Shown here piece by piece: positions 1 to 7,097 of a stretch of DNA of 18,057 bases (the stretch's first letter is position 1; every line of letters begins with the position of its first letter). Made by a program: the position numbers and the translations under genes. The notes below the pieces were generated by a model. The model searched no databases, was not told where the DNA came from, and saw only the letters and a list, made by a program, of their open reading frames with translations. This stretch comes from Thiotrichaceae bacterium (GTDB taxonomy: Bacteria > Pseudomonadota > Gammaproteobacteria > Thiotrichales > Thiotrichaceae): assembly GCA_026992705.1 (NCBI GenBank), contig JALWYT010000197.1, positions 1-18,057 of the forward strand, given 5' to 3'.

Positions 1-371
1 GTATTTTATTAATTGTTGCTGCCCTAAGTGATGAAAAACTTGCTGAATTATACCATTTAGCTTATGACTTGGGTATGGATGTACTCATTGAAGTTCATAA
101 TGAAAATGAATTAGCACGAGCTTTAGCTTTAAAACCTGCGTTAATTGGTATTAATAATCGTAATTTACGCACTTTTGAAACCCGTTTAAATACAACCATT
201 GATTTACTAAAACAAATCCCTAAGGAACATATTGTTGTTACGGAAAGTGGTATTCATAAAAAAGCGGATGTGCAATTAATGCAACAGCATAATGTCAATA
301 GCTTTTTAGTTGGCGAAGCCTTTATGCGTGCTGATATTCCTGGTGATGAATTACGGGCTTTATTTTTCTGA
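1..371 (+). CDS. trpC: Indole-3-glycerol phosphate synthase, C-terminal part (5' end outside window)
   Basis: TrpC closes the indole ring in tryptophan biosynthesis, converting carboxyphenylamino-deoxyribulose phosphate to indole-3-glycerol phosphate in the cytoplasm. The reading frame is open from base 3 to the TGA at 369-371, giving about 122 residues of the C-terminal half of the TIM barrel. Visible family blocks are ILLIVAAL, then LIEVHNENEL (the EVH strand), LIGINNRNL, the VTESGI phosphate-binding strand, and FLVGEAFMR near the end. These are diagnostic of TrpC rather than of other TIM barrels. The ATG and TTG codons inside the fragment are not starts, because homology continues upstream to the window edge. 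The gene probably belongs to a trp cluster to the left. A gap of 95 bases with an AT-rich inverted repeat separates it from lgt, so the two are probably not tightly coupled. Confidence 0.93.
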   Translation, partial: ILLIVAALSDEKLAELYHLAYDLGMDVLIEVHNENELARALALKPALIGINNRNLRTFETRLNTTIDLLKQIPKEHIVVTESGIHKKADVQLMQQHNVNSFLVGEAFMRADIPGDELRALFF

Positions 372-407
372 TAGCTTTTCTAAATTCATAACAGCTTATT
401 CAGTAAT

Positions 408-430
408 AATTCATGTTAAAATCATGAATT
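408..430. repeat. AT-rich inverted repeat between trpC and lgt
   Basis: Two perfect 8-base arms, AATTCATG (408-415) and CATGAATT (423-430), are separated by seven bases. The top strand continues with a T-rich stretch from 435. The position after trpC suggests a weak terminator or a protein-binding site, but the stem has only two GC pairs and no immediate U-run, so the role is unproven. Confidence 0.35.
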
Positions 431-466
431 CAATGTTTTATTAATTTCTATTTTAGCACAATAACT

Positions 467-1252
467 ATGGTAACTTATCCTCAAATTGATCCTGTCGTAC
501 TCAGCCTTGGTCCGTTAAAAGTACATTGGTATGGACTCATGTATGTTATCGGCTTTTTAGGCTTTTTAATTCTTGGCAAATATCGAGCCAAACAAGCCAA
601 TAGCCCTGTCACACCTGAGCAAGTTGATGACATGATGTTTTATGGAGCATTAGGGGTCGTCTTAGGCGGGCGTATTGGCTATATGCTGTTTTATAATTTT
701 GAAACTTTAATTCATAATCCTGCTTCATTTTTTCAAGTATGGGATGGCGGTATGAGCTTTCACGGCGGCTTATTAGGCGTTATCTTTGTTATGTTTGCTC
801 TTGCCAAAAAATGGAAACTAAAGGTTTTGCAAATTGGAGATTTTGTTGCTCCAATGATTCCCATTGGCTTAGGAGCAGGTCGTATTGGTAATTTTATCAA
901 CGGCGAACTCTGGGGCAAGCCTAGTGATGTGCCTTGGGCAATGATCTTCCCTAATGCAGGCAACATACCACGCCATCCATCCCAGCTTTATCAATTTGCT
1001 TTAGAAGGTGTGGCTTTATTCACTCTGCTCTGGATTTTCTCACGTAAATCTCGTCCATTGGGAGCTATTTCAGGACTGTTTTTAATTGCCTATGGTATTT
1101 TTCGTTTTATTGTTGAATTTGTTCGTGTACCCGATGCTCAAATTGGCTACATAGCCTGGGGCTGGTTAACCGAAGGGCAATTATTATCAACACCAATGAT
1201 AGTAATTGGTATCGGTATGATATATTGGTCATATAAGTTATCAAAAACTTGA
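467..1252 (+). CDS. lgt: Prolipoprotein diacylglyceryl transferase
   Basis: Lgt is the inner-membrane enzyme that transfers diacylglycerol from phosphatidylglycerol to the lipobox cysteine of prolipoproteins, the first step of lipoprotein maturation. The 261-residue product has the usual size and several hydrophobic membrane segments, for example around residues 24-37, 62-76, 100-112, 180-190 and near the C-terminus. Signature blocks are present: WDGGMSFHGGLLG (92-104), the family hallmark GRIGNFINGELWG (138-150) with the essential Arg and Asn, and HPSQLYQ (170-176). The ATG at 467 places the family N-terminus (DPVVLSLGPLKVHWYGLMY) correctly, although the ribosome binding site is weak. One likely client in this window is the lipoprotein MltD, which has a lipobox. 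No frameshift or truncation is seen. Confidence 0.96.
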   Translation: MVTYPQIDPVVLSLGPLKVHWYGLMYVIGFLGFLILGKYRAKQANSPVTPEQVDDMMFYGALGVVLGGRIGYMLFYNFETLIHNPASFFQVWDGGMSFHGGLLGVIFVMFALAKKWKLKVLQIGDFVAPMIPIGLGAGRIGNFINGELWGKPSDVPWAMIFPNAGNIPRHPSQLYQFALEGVALFTLLWIFSRKSRPLGAISGLFLIAYGIFRFIVEFVRVPDAQIGYIAWGWLTEGQLLSTPMIVIGIGMIYWSYKLSKT

Positions 1253-1329
1253 TTCTTAAATTAAAAAATAATAAGTATAAATATATAATTAATGTTTAAT
1301 TAAATAAATATATTTTTAAATTAAATACC

Positions 1330-1358
1330 TTGACAATATAACGAGATTAAATTAAAAA
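1330..1358 (+). promoter_or_regulatory. Candidate sigma70 promoter of the H-NS-like gene
   Basis: A perfect -35 hexamer TTGACA (1330-1335) is followed after 17 bases by TAAAAA (1353-1358), a 4/6 match to TATAAT, about 35 bases ahead of the start codon. The upstream 70 bases are almost entirely A and T, resembling an UP element or a site for H-NS autoregulation. The -10 box is imperfect, so the exact start point is uncertain. Confidence 0.5.
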
Positions 1359-1393
1359 ATACCGATTGTTATTAAATGTCTTCGAGGTAAATG

Positions 1394-1708
1394 ATGTCAA
1401 AATACGACTTTTTAGATGAATATTCAAATAAAGAATTAGCTGAAATGATTCCAATTATTCAAAAGAAAATAAAACAAAATGAAAAAGCTGAAAAAGAGGC
1501 TTTAAAAAAACAAATCACCGCATTAGTTGCAAAAGGAGGATATACACTTGATGAAATCATGGGTGGAGCAAAAATAAAACGTCCAGTAAAACCTAAATAC
1601 CAAAACCCTAATGATGCTAGCCAAACATGGACAGGTCGTGGTCGTAAACCTAAATGGGTTATTGAGTTACTTAAATCAGGAATGCAACTTGAGGATTTTG
1701 TGATTTAA
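1394..1708 (+). CDS. H-NS family nucleoid-associated DNA-binding protein
   Basis: H-NS-family proteins oligomerise through an N-terminal helical region and bind AT-rich DNA through a small C-terminal domain, silencing or compacting it. This protein has about 104 residues. The N-terminal 55 residues are charged and helical (Lys/Glu-rich, coiled-coil-like), followed by a linker with GGYTLDEIMGG. The C-terminal domain contains YQNPNDASQTWTGRGRKPKW, whose TWTGRGR core is the AT-hook-like DNA-contact loop of the family, and it ends in LEDFVI as H-NS does. The ATG at 1394 sits six bases after GAGG (1384-1387), a better spacing than the ATG at 1391, so 1394 is preferred. The gene is a monocistron convergent with dapB. 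Whether it is the main H-NS or a paralogue cannot be judged from one locus. Confidence 0.9.
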   Translation: MSKYDFLDEYSNKELAEMIPIIQKKIKQNEKAEKEALKKQITALVAKGGYTLDEIMGGAKIKRPVKPKYQNPNDASQTWTGRGRKPKWVIELLKSGMQLEDFVI

Positions 1709-1763
1709 GGTTTATTCGAATATATTTATCAAGGAACGGCTCTGTAAACTAAAATAACAATAT

Positions 1764-2567
1764 TTACAACTGTAATACATCTTGCATATCATATACCTGT
1801 CCTGCAGATTGTGTTTGTAACCACTTTGCTGCCCGTACAGCTCCTTTAGCAAAAGTCATACGACTTGAGGCTTTATGGGCAATTTCAACACGTTCACCAA
1901 TTCCGGCAAAATAAACCGTATGCTCTCCTACAATATCCCCAGCTCGGATGGTTTCAAAGCCGATAGTTTTACGGTCACGTTCGCCAGTATGCCCTTCTCG
2001 TCCATAGACGGCACATTCGGATAAGTCTCGACCTAATGTTTCGGCAATGGTTTCTCCCATTGCTAAAGCTGTACCAGAAGGTGCATCAACTTTGTAGCGA
2101 TGGTGGGCTTCGATAATTTCTATATCGACATCATCACCTAGCACTTTTGCAGCAGTTTGTAGAAGTTTTAGCGTTAAATTCACACCGACACTAAAATTCG
2201 GAGCAAGTACAAGGGGGATTTTTTTAGATGCGGCAGTGATTTGTTCTTTTTCTTCATCACTAAAGCCTGTTGTGCCGATCACAATGCTTTTATTATGCTC
2301 GATACACCATGCTAGATGATTAAGTGTTGGTTCAGGGCGTGTGAAGTCGATTAATACATCAAAATCTTGTTCGGCATGATCTAGCGAATCCGTGATGATT
2401 ATGCCATTCGTTCCCAAGCCTGATAATTCACCTGCATCGACACCAATTAATGAACTATCTGCTCGCTCTGTTGCGACGCTTAATTCCATGCCTTCGGCTT
2501 CTACACAGGCTTCTAGCAAGGTTTTACCCATTTTTCCACCTGCACCAACAATTGCGACGTTAATCAT
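1764..2567 (-). CDS. dapB: 4-hydroxy-tetrahydrodipicolinate reductase
   Basis: DapB reduces hydroxy-tetrahydrodipicolinate with NAD(P)H in the diaminopimelate/lysine pathway, which supplies the cross-linking residue of peptidoglycan. The 267-residue protein has the usual length. It opens with the Rossmann motif VAIVGAGGKMG (4-14), continues with VLIDFTRPE (71-79) and GTTGFS (98-103), and contains the active-site signature EAHHRYKVDAPSGTA (153-167) with the catalytic His pair and Lys. The ATG at 2567 is preceded by AGAGGAT, which overlaps the TAG stop of dnaJ. Only eight bases lie between the two genes, so dapB is probably translated from the dnaJ message. The dnaJ-dapB order is common in gammaproteobacteria. 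Confidence 0.96.
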   Translation of the reverse strand: MINVAIVGAGGKMGKTLLEACVEAEGMELSVATERADSSLIGVDAGELSGLGTNGIIITDSLDHAEQDFDVLIDFTRPEPTLNHLAWCIEHNKSIVIGTTGFSDEEKEQITAASKKIPLVLAPNFSVGVNLTLKLLQTAAKVLGDDVDIEIIEAHHRYKVDAPSGTALAMGETIAETLGRDLSECAVYGREGHTGERDRKTIGFETIRAGDIVGEHTVYFAGIGERVEIAHKASSRMTFAKGAVRAAKWLQTQSAGQVYDMQDVLQL

Positions 2568-2575
2568 AATATCCT

Positions 2576-3727
2576 CTAGTCAAAAAAATCTTTTATACCA
2601 TCAAAAAATGAGCGAACTTTATCCCCCCAACCATGTTCATTAGGGCTATGACGTTTACCACCTTCATCAATAGTTTTCGCAAAAGCTTCTAAAATTTCTT
2701 TCTGTTCTTTAGTTAAGTTAACAGGTGTTTCTACCACAACTCTACAAAGTAAATCTCCAGTAACTGTACTTCGAACAGACTTTACACCTTTACCACGCAA
2801 TCGAAACATTTTACCTGTTTGTGTTCCAGGAGGAATTTTTAATGAAACACTCCCCTTTAATGTAGGTACTTCTAATTCACCTCCTAATGTTGCCACAGTA
2901 AATGAAATTGGAACTTCACAATACAAATCATTATCTTTACGGCTAAACAAATCATGTTCTTTTACATGCATTTGCACATAAAGATCACCTGCTTGTCCAC
3001 CATTAATACCACCCTCACCTTCTCCAGATAAGCGAATACGGTCACCTGTATCTACTCCTGCAGGCACTTTAACCGATAAGGTTTTCTGTTTTTCAACACG
3101 TCCTTGACCATGACAAGTTGGACAAGGGTCTGTAATAATTTTACCTTGACCATGACATTGTGGACATGACTGTTGTACTGAGAAAAAACCTTGCTGCATA
3201 CGAACTTGTCCTTGACCATGACAAGTTGGACAAGTTTGTGGGTGTGTACCCTTTTTAGCTCCTGTGCCACTACAAGCATCACAACTTTGCTTGCTTGGTA
3301 CGCGAATATCAACTGTAGTTCCGAAAACAGCATCTTCTAGACTAATTTCCAAATTATATTGAAGATCACTACCTCGATAGATGCCATTACTACCACCTCG
3401 TTGACGACCTCCACCAAAAATATCGCCAAAAATATCGCCAAAAACATCACCAAAATCAGCCGTTCCAGCTCCAGCATGACCACCTCCCATTCCAGCAGAA
3501 GGATCAACACCAGCATGTCCAAATTGGTCATAAGCCGCTCGTTTTTGAGGGTCTTTTAAAATCTCATACGCTTTTTTGCATTCTTTGAATTTCGCTTCTG
3601 CCTCAGCATCACCAGGATTCCTGTCAGGGTGATACTTCATCGACATACGGCGATATGCTCTTTTAATATCCCCTGAGCTTGCATTTCGTTCAATATTTAA
3701 TATTTCGTAATAACAGCGTTGTGACAT
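2576..3727 (-). CDS. dnaJ: Chaperone protein DnaJ (Hsp40)
   Basis: DnaJ delivers unfolded substrates to DnaK and stimulates its ATPase. At 383 residues it has full length and the complete type I layout. There is a J-domain (about 1-70) with the HPD motif in KYHPDRNPG, a Gly/Phe region with repeated GDIFG units (about 85-108), and a zinc-binding domain (about 148-215) with four CxxCxGxG modules: CDACSGTG, CPTCHGQG, CPQCHGQG and CPTCHGQG. Two C-terminal beta-sandwich domains follow, including VPAGVDTGDRIRL and IPPGTQTGKMFRLRGKG. The ATG at 3727 precedes MSQRCYYEILNIERN, the usual family start, though its Shine-Dalgarno is weak. A gap of 249 bases separates it from dnaK. A weak candidate promoter for dnaJ alone (ATGAAT, 17 bases, TACAAT) lies at about 3773-3801 on this strand. 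Confidence 0.97.
   Translation of the reverse strand: MSQRCYYEILNIERNASSGDIKRAYRRMSMKYHPDRNPGDAEAEAKFKECKKAYEILKDPQKRAAYDQFGHAGVDPSAGMGGGHAGAGTADFGDVFGDIFGDIFGGGRQRGGSNGIYRGSDLQYNLEISLEDAVFGTTVDIRVPSKQSCDACSGTGAKKGTHPQTCPTCHGQGQVRMQQGFFSVQQSCPQCHGQGKIITDPCPTCHGQGRVEKQKTLSVKVPAGVDTGDRIRLSGEGEGGINGGQAGDLYVQMHVKEHDLFSRKDNDLYCEVPISFTVATLGGELEVPTLKGSVSLKIPPGTQTGKMFRLRGKGVKSVRSTVTGDLLCRVVVETPVNLTKEQKEILEAFAKTIDEGGKRHSPNEHGWGDKVRSFFDGIKDFFD
3100..3234. repeat. 27-base identical direct repeats inside the dnaJ zinc-finger coding region
   Basis: The same 27 bases occur at 3100-3126 and 3208-3234, exactly 108 bases (36 codons) apart. A partly matching third copy lies around 3142-3165. They encode the CPTCHGQG zinc modules. 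Repeating modules explain similar protein, but complete identity including third codon positions is notable and may reflect gene conversion or strong codon preference. Confidence 0.7.
3414..3449. repeat. Three tandem 12-base units in the dnaJ Gly/Phe linker
   Basis: CCAAAAATATCG occurs twice in a row (3414-3425 and 3426-3437), followed by a third copy with two changes (3438-3449) and a degenerate fourth. On the coding strand these give consecutive GDIFG/GDVFG units. The repeat is in frame, so gain or loss of a unit would only change linker length. Confidence 0.8.
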
Positions 3728-3976
3728 AGTTCTAATTCTTTCTATATTATTGACTAGCTCTAAATAAGTAGTATTGTAAAAGCTCTAAAACTTTCATTCA
3801 TATACTAAAAGACCACTTCATTCGACTAAACGTAATAAGGCACGAAGTAAAACTCCATGCCTTAAATCACGCAAAACGTTAATTATTGTAAAAGTACATC
3901 CCCATTTCTTAAACTCTCTTTATTGAAGCTATACAAGATGTAAGATCAGCTAAACAGAGTTGAAAATGGAAATATT

Positions 3977-5896
3977 TTACTTCTTCTTATCATCCACTTC
4001 TTCAAACTCAGCGTCAACAATATCATCATCTTGAGCTTTATTTGTATTTGTTCCACTTGAGCCTGACGTTGTATTAGTTCCAGTCGCTTGAGCTGCTTGT
4101 TGAGCTAAATTACCGGAAGCTTCCATCAAGGCTTGTATTTTGCTATCAATTGCAGCTTTATCTTCACCTTTAATGGCCTCTTTCAACTCATTAATCAAGC
4201 CTTCGATTTTGCTCTTTTCTGTAGCATCAACTGCATCACCAAGTTCTTTTAGTGATTTTTCAGTGGCATGAATCATATTATCTGCTTGATTACGAGCCTC
4301 GACTAATTCACGAGCTTTTTTATCTTCTTCTGCATGAGCTTCTGCATCTTTAATCATCTTTTCAACATCTTCATCCGACAAACCAGAAGATGCCTTGATG
4401 ACGATAGATTGCTCTTTGCCTGTTGCCTTGTCTTTCGCAGATACATTTAAAATACCGTTTGCGTCAATATCAAGCGATACTTCAATCTGTGGCTGCCCAC
4501 GAGGTGCAGGTGGAATATCCGTTAAATCGAAACGTCCCAATGATTTATTATCTCGTGCCATCTCACGCTCACCTTGAAGGACATGTACGGTTACAGCTCT
4601 TTGGTTATCTTCAGCCGTTGAGAAAATCTGACTTGCATTGGTTGGAATGGTTGTATTTTTCTCAATAAGTTTTGTCATAACACCTCCCATTGTCTCAATA
4701 CCAAGAGACAATGGCGTAACATCGAGTAAAAGTACATCCTTAACATCACCACCTAAGACGCCACCTTGAATTGCAGCACCGACCGCAACGGCTTCGTCAG
4801 GATTGACATCTTTACGAGCTTCTTTGCCGAAGAAATCTTTAACCGCCTGTTGTACCTTAGGCATACGGGTTTGACCGCCGACTAAGATAACATTAGAGAT
4901 GTCAGAGGTTGATAATCCTGCATCTTTTAGTGCAACTTTACAAGGCTCAATAGTACGCTCAACTAAATCTTCAACAAGGGACTCAAGTTTTGCACGGGTA
5001 ACTTTAACATTTAAGTGCTTAGGTCCACTTGCATCTGCGGTGATATAGGGCAAATTAACATCCGTTTGTTCCGCAGAAGATAATTCAATCTTCGCTTTTT
5101 CAGCGGCTTCTTTGAGTCGTTGTAGGGCTAATGGATCATTGTGCAAATCAACACCATTGTCCTTTTTGAACTCATCTGCAAGGTAGTCGATTAAACGCAT
5201 ATCGAAGTCTTCACCACCAAGGAAGGTATCCCCGTTAGTTGCAAGCACTTCGTATTGCTTATCGCCATCGATATCAGCAATTTCGATAATAGATACATCA
5301 AATGTACCACCGCCTAAATCATAAACAGCAATCGTTTGGTCACCACTTTGCTTATCTAAACCATAAGCGAGAGAGGCTGCGGTTGGCTCATTGATAATAC
5401 GTTTAACATCTAAGCCTGCAATTTTACCTGCATCTTTTGTGGCTTGACGTTGAGAGTCATTAAAATAAGCAGGTACGGTGATAACCGCTTCTGTGACTTC
5501 TTCACCTAGATACGCTTCTGCATCTTTCTTTAATTTCATTAAGATACGAGCTGAAACTTCAGGAGGCGCCATTTTTTTGCCTTTTACCTCAACCCATGCA
5601 TCACCATTATCTGCTTTTACGATATTGTAAGGAACCAACTCAATATCTTTTTGTACCGCGTCTTCATCATAAGTACGACCAATTAAACGCTTAATTGCAA
5701 ATAGTGTGTCATTTGGATTCGTGACTGCTTGACGTTTAGCAGGTGCACCGACTAACACTTCGTCGCCTGTAAAGGCAACAATAGAAGGTGTTGTGCGATC
5801 ACCTTCTGCATTTTCAATAACTTTTGGTGAACCACCTTCCATGACAGCGACACATGAATTAGTAGTACCTAGGTCGATTCCAATAATTTTTCCCAT
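3977..5896 (-). CDS. dnaK: Chaperone protein DnaK (Hsp70)
   Basis: DnaK is the ATP-dependent Hsp70 that binds exposed hydrophobic segments, working with DnaJ and the exchange factor GrpE. The 639-residue product is of standard length. The nucleotide-binding domain carries IIGIDLGTTNSC (4-15), AVITVPAYFNDSQR, VYDLGGGTFDVSI and ILVGGQTRMPKVQ. The linker region reads DVLLLDVTPLSLGIET, followed by the substrate-binding beta domain and a helical lid. It ends in a Gly/Thr/Asn/Ser-rich tail and the acidic DDDIVDAEFEEV motif seen in bacterial DnaK. An in-frame TTG lies five codons upstream (5909-5911), but it forms part of TTGGAGAAA, so GGAG is clearly the ribosome binding site for the ATG at 5896. 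A strong heat-shock promoter match lies 60-90 bases upstream. Confidence 0.98.
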   Translation of the reverse strand: MGKIIGIDLGTTNSCVAVMEGGSPKVIENAEGDRTTPSIVAFTGDEVLVGAPAKRQAVTNPNDTLFAIKRLIGRTYDEDAVQKDIELVPYNIVKADNGDAWVEVKGKKMAPPEVSARILMKLKKDAEAYLGEEVTEAVITVPAYFNDSQRQATKDAGKIAGLDVKRIINEPTAASLAYGLDKQSGDQTIAVYDLGGGTFDVSIIEIADIDGDKQYEVLATNGDTFLGGEDFDMRLIDYLADEFKKDNGVDLHNDPLALQRLKEAAEKAKIELSSAEQTDVNLPYITADASGPKHLNVKVTRAKLESLVEDLVERTIEPCKVALKDAGLSTSDISNVILVGGQTRMPKVQQAVKDFFGKEARKDVNPDEAVAVGAAIQGGVLGGDVKDVLLLDVTPLSLGIETMGGVMTKLIEKNTTIPTNASQIFSTAEDNQRAVTVHVLQGEREMARDNKSLGRFDLTDIPPAPRGQPQIEVSLDIDANGILNVSAKDKATGKEQSIVIKASSGLSDEDVEKMIKDAEAHAEEDKKARELVEARNQADNMIHATEKSLKELGDAVDATEKSKIEGLINELKEAIKGEDKAAIDSKIQALMEASGNLAQQAAQATGTNTTSGSSGTNTNKAQDDDIVDAEFEEVDDKKK

Positions 5897-5958
5897 AATT
5901 CTTTTCTCCAAATAAATTCTAATGAGGGCTTATTGCTGCTCTCTTTTACTGTTCTAAT

Positions 5959-5986
5959 AGATGTGGTCTAGCCTCGTTTTTTCAAG
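5959..5986 (-). promoter_or_regulatory. Sigma32 (RpoH) heat-shock promoter of dnaK
   Basis: On the minus strand the -35 element CTTGAAA (5986 down to 5980) is an exact match to the RpoH consensus. After 13 bases comes CCACATCT (5966 down to 5959), one mismatch from CCCCATNT. The predicted start point is about 5951-5953, leaving a leader of roughly 55 bases to the dnaK ATG. The fit to the established enterobacterial consensus in both boxes and spacing is very good, so dnaK can probably be transcribed separately from grpE. Confidence 0.85.
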
Positions 5987-6051
5987 CATAAAAAGTAACT
6001 ACTTAGCATAATTTGCCACTTTTGTGCTACTGAGTAATTACTATAAAAATA

Positions 6052-6645
6052 CTAAGAATTCTTACAAACCATTACCATTGCAGGACGAATTAAACGACCG
6101 TTTAAGGTATAGCCTTTCTGCATAACTGCAGATACCGTGTTATCCTCTTGGTTTTCGCAAGGTTGCATCGACATCGCTTGGTGTAGTTCAGGATCAAAAG
6201 TCTCTCCTTTAGGGTCAATTGCTTCGATGTTAAACTTTTCAAAGACACTCTTAAATTGTTTCATCGTCAATTCCATGCCTTCACGAATGCTATCTAAATC
6301 ACCTTCTGCCTGCATACCCATTTCTAAACTATCAATAACAGGCAGCATGGCTTTAACCATTTCTTGTGAGGCAAATTTATGAGCATCTGAAACTTGCTTT
6401 TCCGCACGTTTACGCTGATTATCTAATTCAGCTTGTAAACGCATAGCTTTTTCTAAATTATCCGCGGCTTCTTGTTTTGCCTTTTTTAACTCAGTGGCTA
6501 GATCAACATTATCATCTTGACTTTCCTCCTCACTGTTGTCATCAATATCAGCATCTTTAACTGAGGTTTTTTTATCATTTTCTTCAGGTGTTTTACTATC
6601 TTCTGTATTTTCTTCCTGATTCTTTAATTCTTCAGACTGACTCAT
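6052..6645 (-). CDS. grpE: Nucleotide exchange factor GrpE
   Basis: GrpE is a dimer that releases ADP from DnaK and thereby resets the chaperone cycle. The product has about 197 residues. It begins with a strongly acidic, disordered stretch (about 1-55, rich in Glu, Asp and Lys), then a long coiled-coil helix (about 55-110) with the family block MRLQAELDNQRKRAEKQ and HKFASQEMVKAMLPVIDSLE. It ends in the compact beta wing with FDPELHQAM and QKGYTLNGRLIRPAMVMV. A start four codons further upstream (6657) is possible, but GGAG at about 6652-6655 is placed seven bases ahead of the ATG at 6645, so that start is chosen. It precedes dnaK by about 155 bases in the usual heat-shock order. A weaker RpoH-type promoter lies upstream. 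Confidence 0.96.
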   Translation of the reverse strand: MSQSEELKNQEENTEDSKTPEENDKKTSVKDADIDDNSEEESQDDNVDLATELKKAKQEAADNLEKAMRLQAELDNQRKRAEKQVSDAHKFASQEMVKAMLPVIDSLEMGMQAEGDLDSIREGMELTMKQFKSVFEKFNIEAIDPKGETFDPELHQAMSMQPCENQEDNTVSAVMQKGYTLNGRLIRPAMVMVCKNS

Positions 6646-6703
6646 TGTTTTCTCCATATATTTTAAGGAAGCTCTGATTAAAATGTTATTTAGTACCTAA
6701 ATC

Positions 6704-6752
6704 GGTCTCTGATCAAATCATAATATATGTAATCTTAGTTAAATCAGAGACC
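6704..6752. repeat. 10-base inverted repeat in the grpE leader
   Basis: GGTCTCTGAT (6704-6713) and ATCAGAGACC (6743-6752) are perfect complements separated by 29 AT-rich bases. A partial third copy, CTCTGAT, lies at 6672-6678. If grpE starts at the promoter near 6777, the repeat would lie in its 5' untranslated RNA and could form a hairpin. It could equally be a binding site or a remnant of a small mobile repeat. Confidence 0.55.
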
Positions 6753-6776
6753 CCTAAAATGGCGTATTGCGAGGAA

Positions 6777-6804
6777 ATCTAAGGTTGTTTTTTTACTTTT
6801 CAAG
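6777..6804 (-). promoter_or_regulatory. Candidate sigma32 heat-shock promoter of grpE
   Basis: On the minus strand CTTGAAA (6804 down to 6798) matches the RpoH -35 exactly. With the same 13-base spacer as the dnaK promoter comes CCTTAGAT (6784 down to 6777), which keeps the leading CC, the A and the final T of CCCCATNT but is otherwise poor. The leader to the grpE ATG would be about 125 bases. The repeated architecture makes it plausible; the weak -10 keeps confidence moderate. Confidence 0.5.
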
Positions 6805-6899
6805 CTAAAAGACAATTTTTTTACCATCTATTCTTTATTGATTACTTATTAAACAAATAAGCCTTTGTTCAGCTTTCATATGCTACAAAAGTTTTTAAA

Positions 6900-6920
6900 A
6901 GGGTTAATGAAATTAACCCT
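6900..6920 (-). terminator. Hairpin with T-rich tail on the minus strand (possible terminator)
   Basis: AGGGTTAAT (6900-6908) and ATTAACCCT (6912-6920) form a perfect 9-base stem with a 3-base loop. Read on the minus strand it is followed by TTTTAAAAACTTTT, so it resembles an intrinsic terminator for leftward transcription. No leftward gene is seen in 6921-7097, so it may end an unannotated small RNA or antisense transcript, or simply insulate grpE. Confidence 0.4.
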
Positions 6921-7076
6921 CTAATGGGGAAGAGAAGCTTTGATATAGGGTACAAAGTTTATCTGTATAAGAAATTATTTCTATTATGTGATCATGGAAT
7001 AATTTAACACTGGGTATGTACAAGTTCAAAGGGGATTAATGCTTTTGTAATGAGGTGTATTTGTACTATCCCGATG

Positions 7077-7091
7077 AGACTGTGACAGTCT
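7077..7091. promoter_or_regulatory. 15-base palindrome immediately upstream of the hydrolase-like gene
   Basis: AGACTGTGACAGTCT is a perfect palindrome with 7-base arms around a single central G, ending six bases before the ATG at 7098. Its position and symmetry fit an operator for a dimeric regulator or a 5' RNA hairpin overlapping the ribosome binding region. It is not a LexA box, because the spacing between CTGT and ACAG is only one base. Confidence 0.45.
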
Positions 7092-7097
7092 TAATCA

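Larger units (their letters stand above)
6646..7097. other. Gene-free regulatory region between divergent grpE and the hydrolase-like gene
   Basis: This 452-base stretch has no convincing coding sequence on either strand. It holds, from left to right, a 10-base inverted repeat (6704-6752), a sigma32-like promoter for grpE (6777-6804), a 9-base-stem hairpin followed by T residues on the minus strand (6900-6920), and a 15-base palindrome just before the rightward gene (7077-7091). No clear sigma70 promoter with good spacing was found for the rightward gene. Confidence 0.6.

Noticed and set aside
2392..2643. 83-codon open frame on the plus strand
   Set aside because: It is antisense to the 5' end of dapB and the 3' end of dnaJ with no supporting signal.
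3836..3864. Inverted repeat TAAGGCA/TGCCTTA between dnaK and dnaJ as terminator
   Set aside because: The loop is 15 bases and no T-run follows on either strand.
6922..6929. CCCCATTA on the minus strand as a sigma32 -10 box
   Set aside because: No CTTGAAA-like -35 lies 13-17 bases upstream of it.
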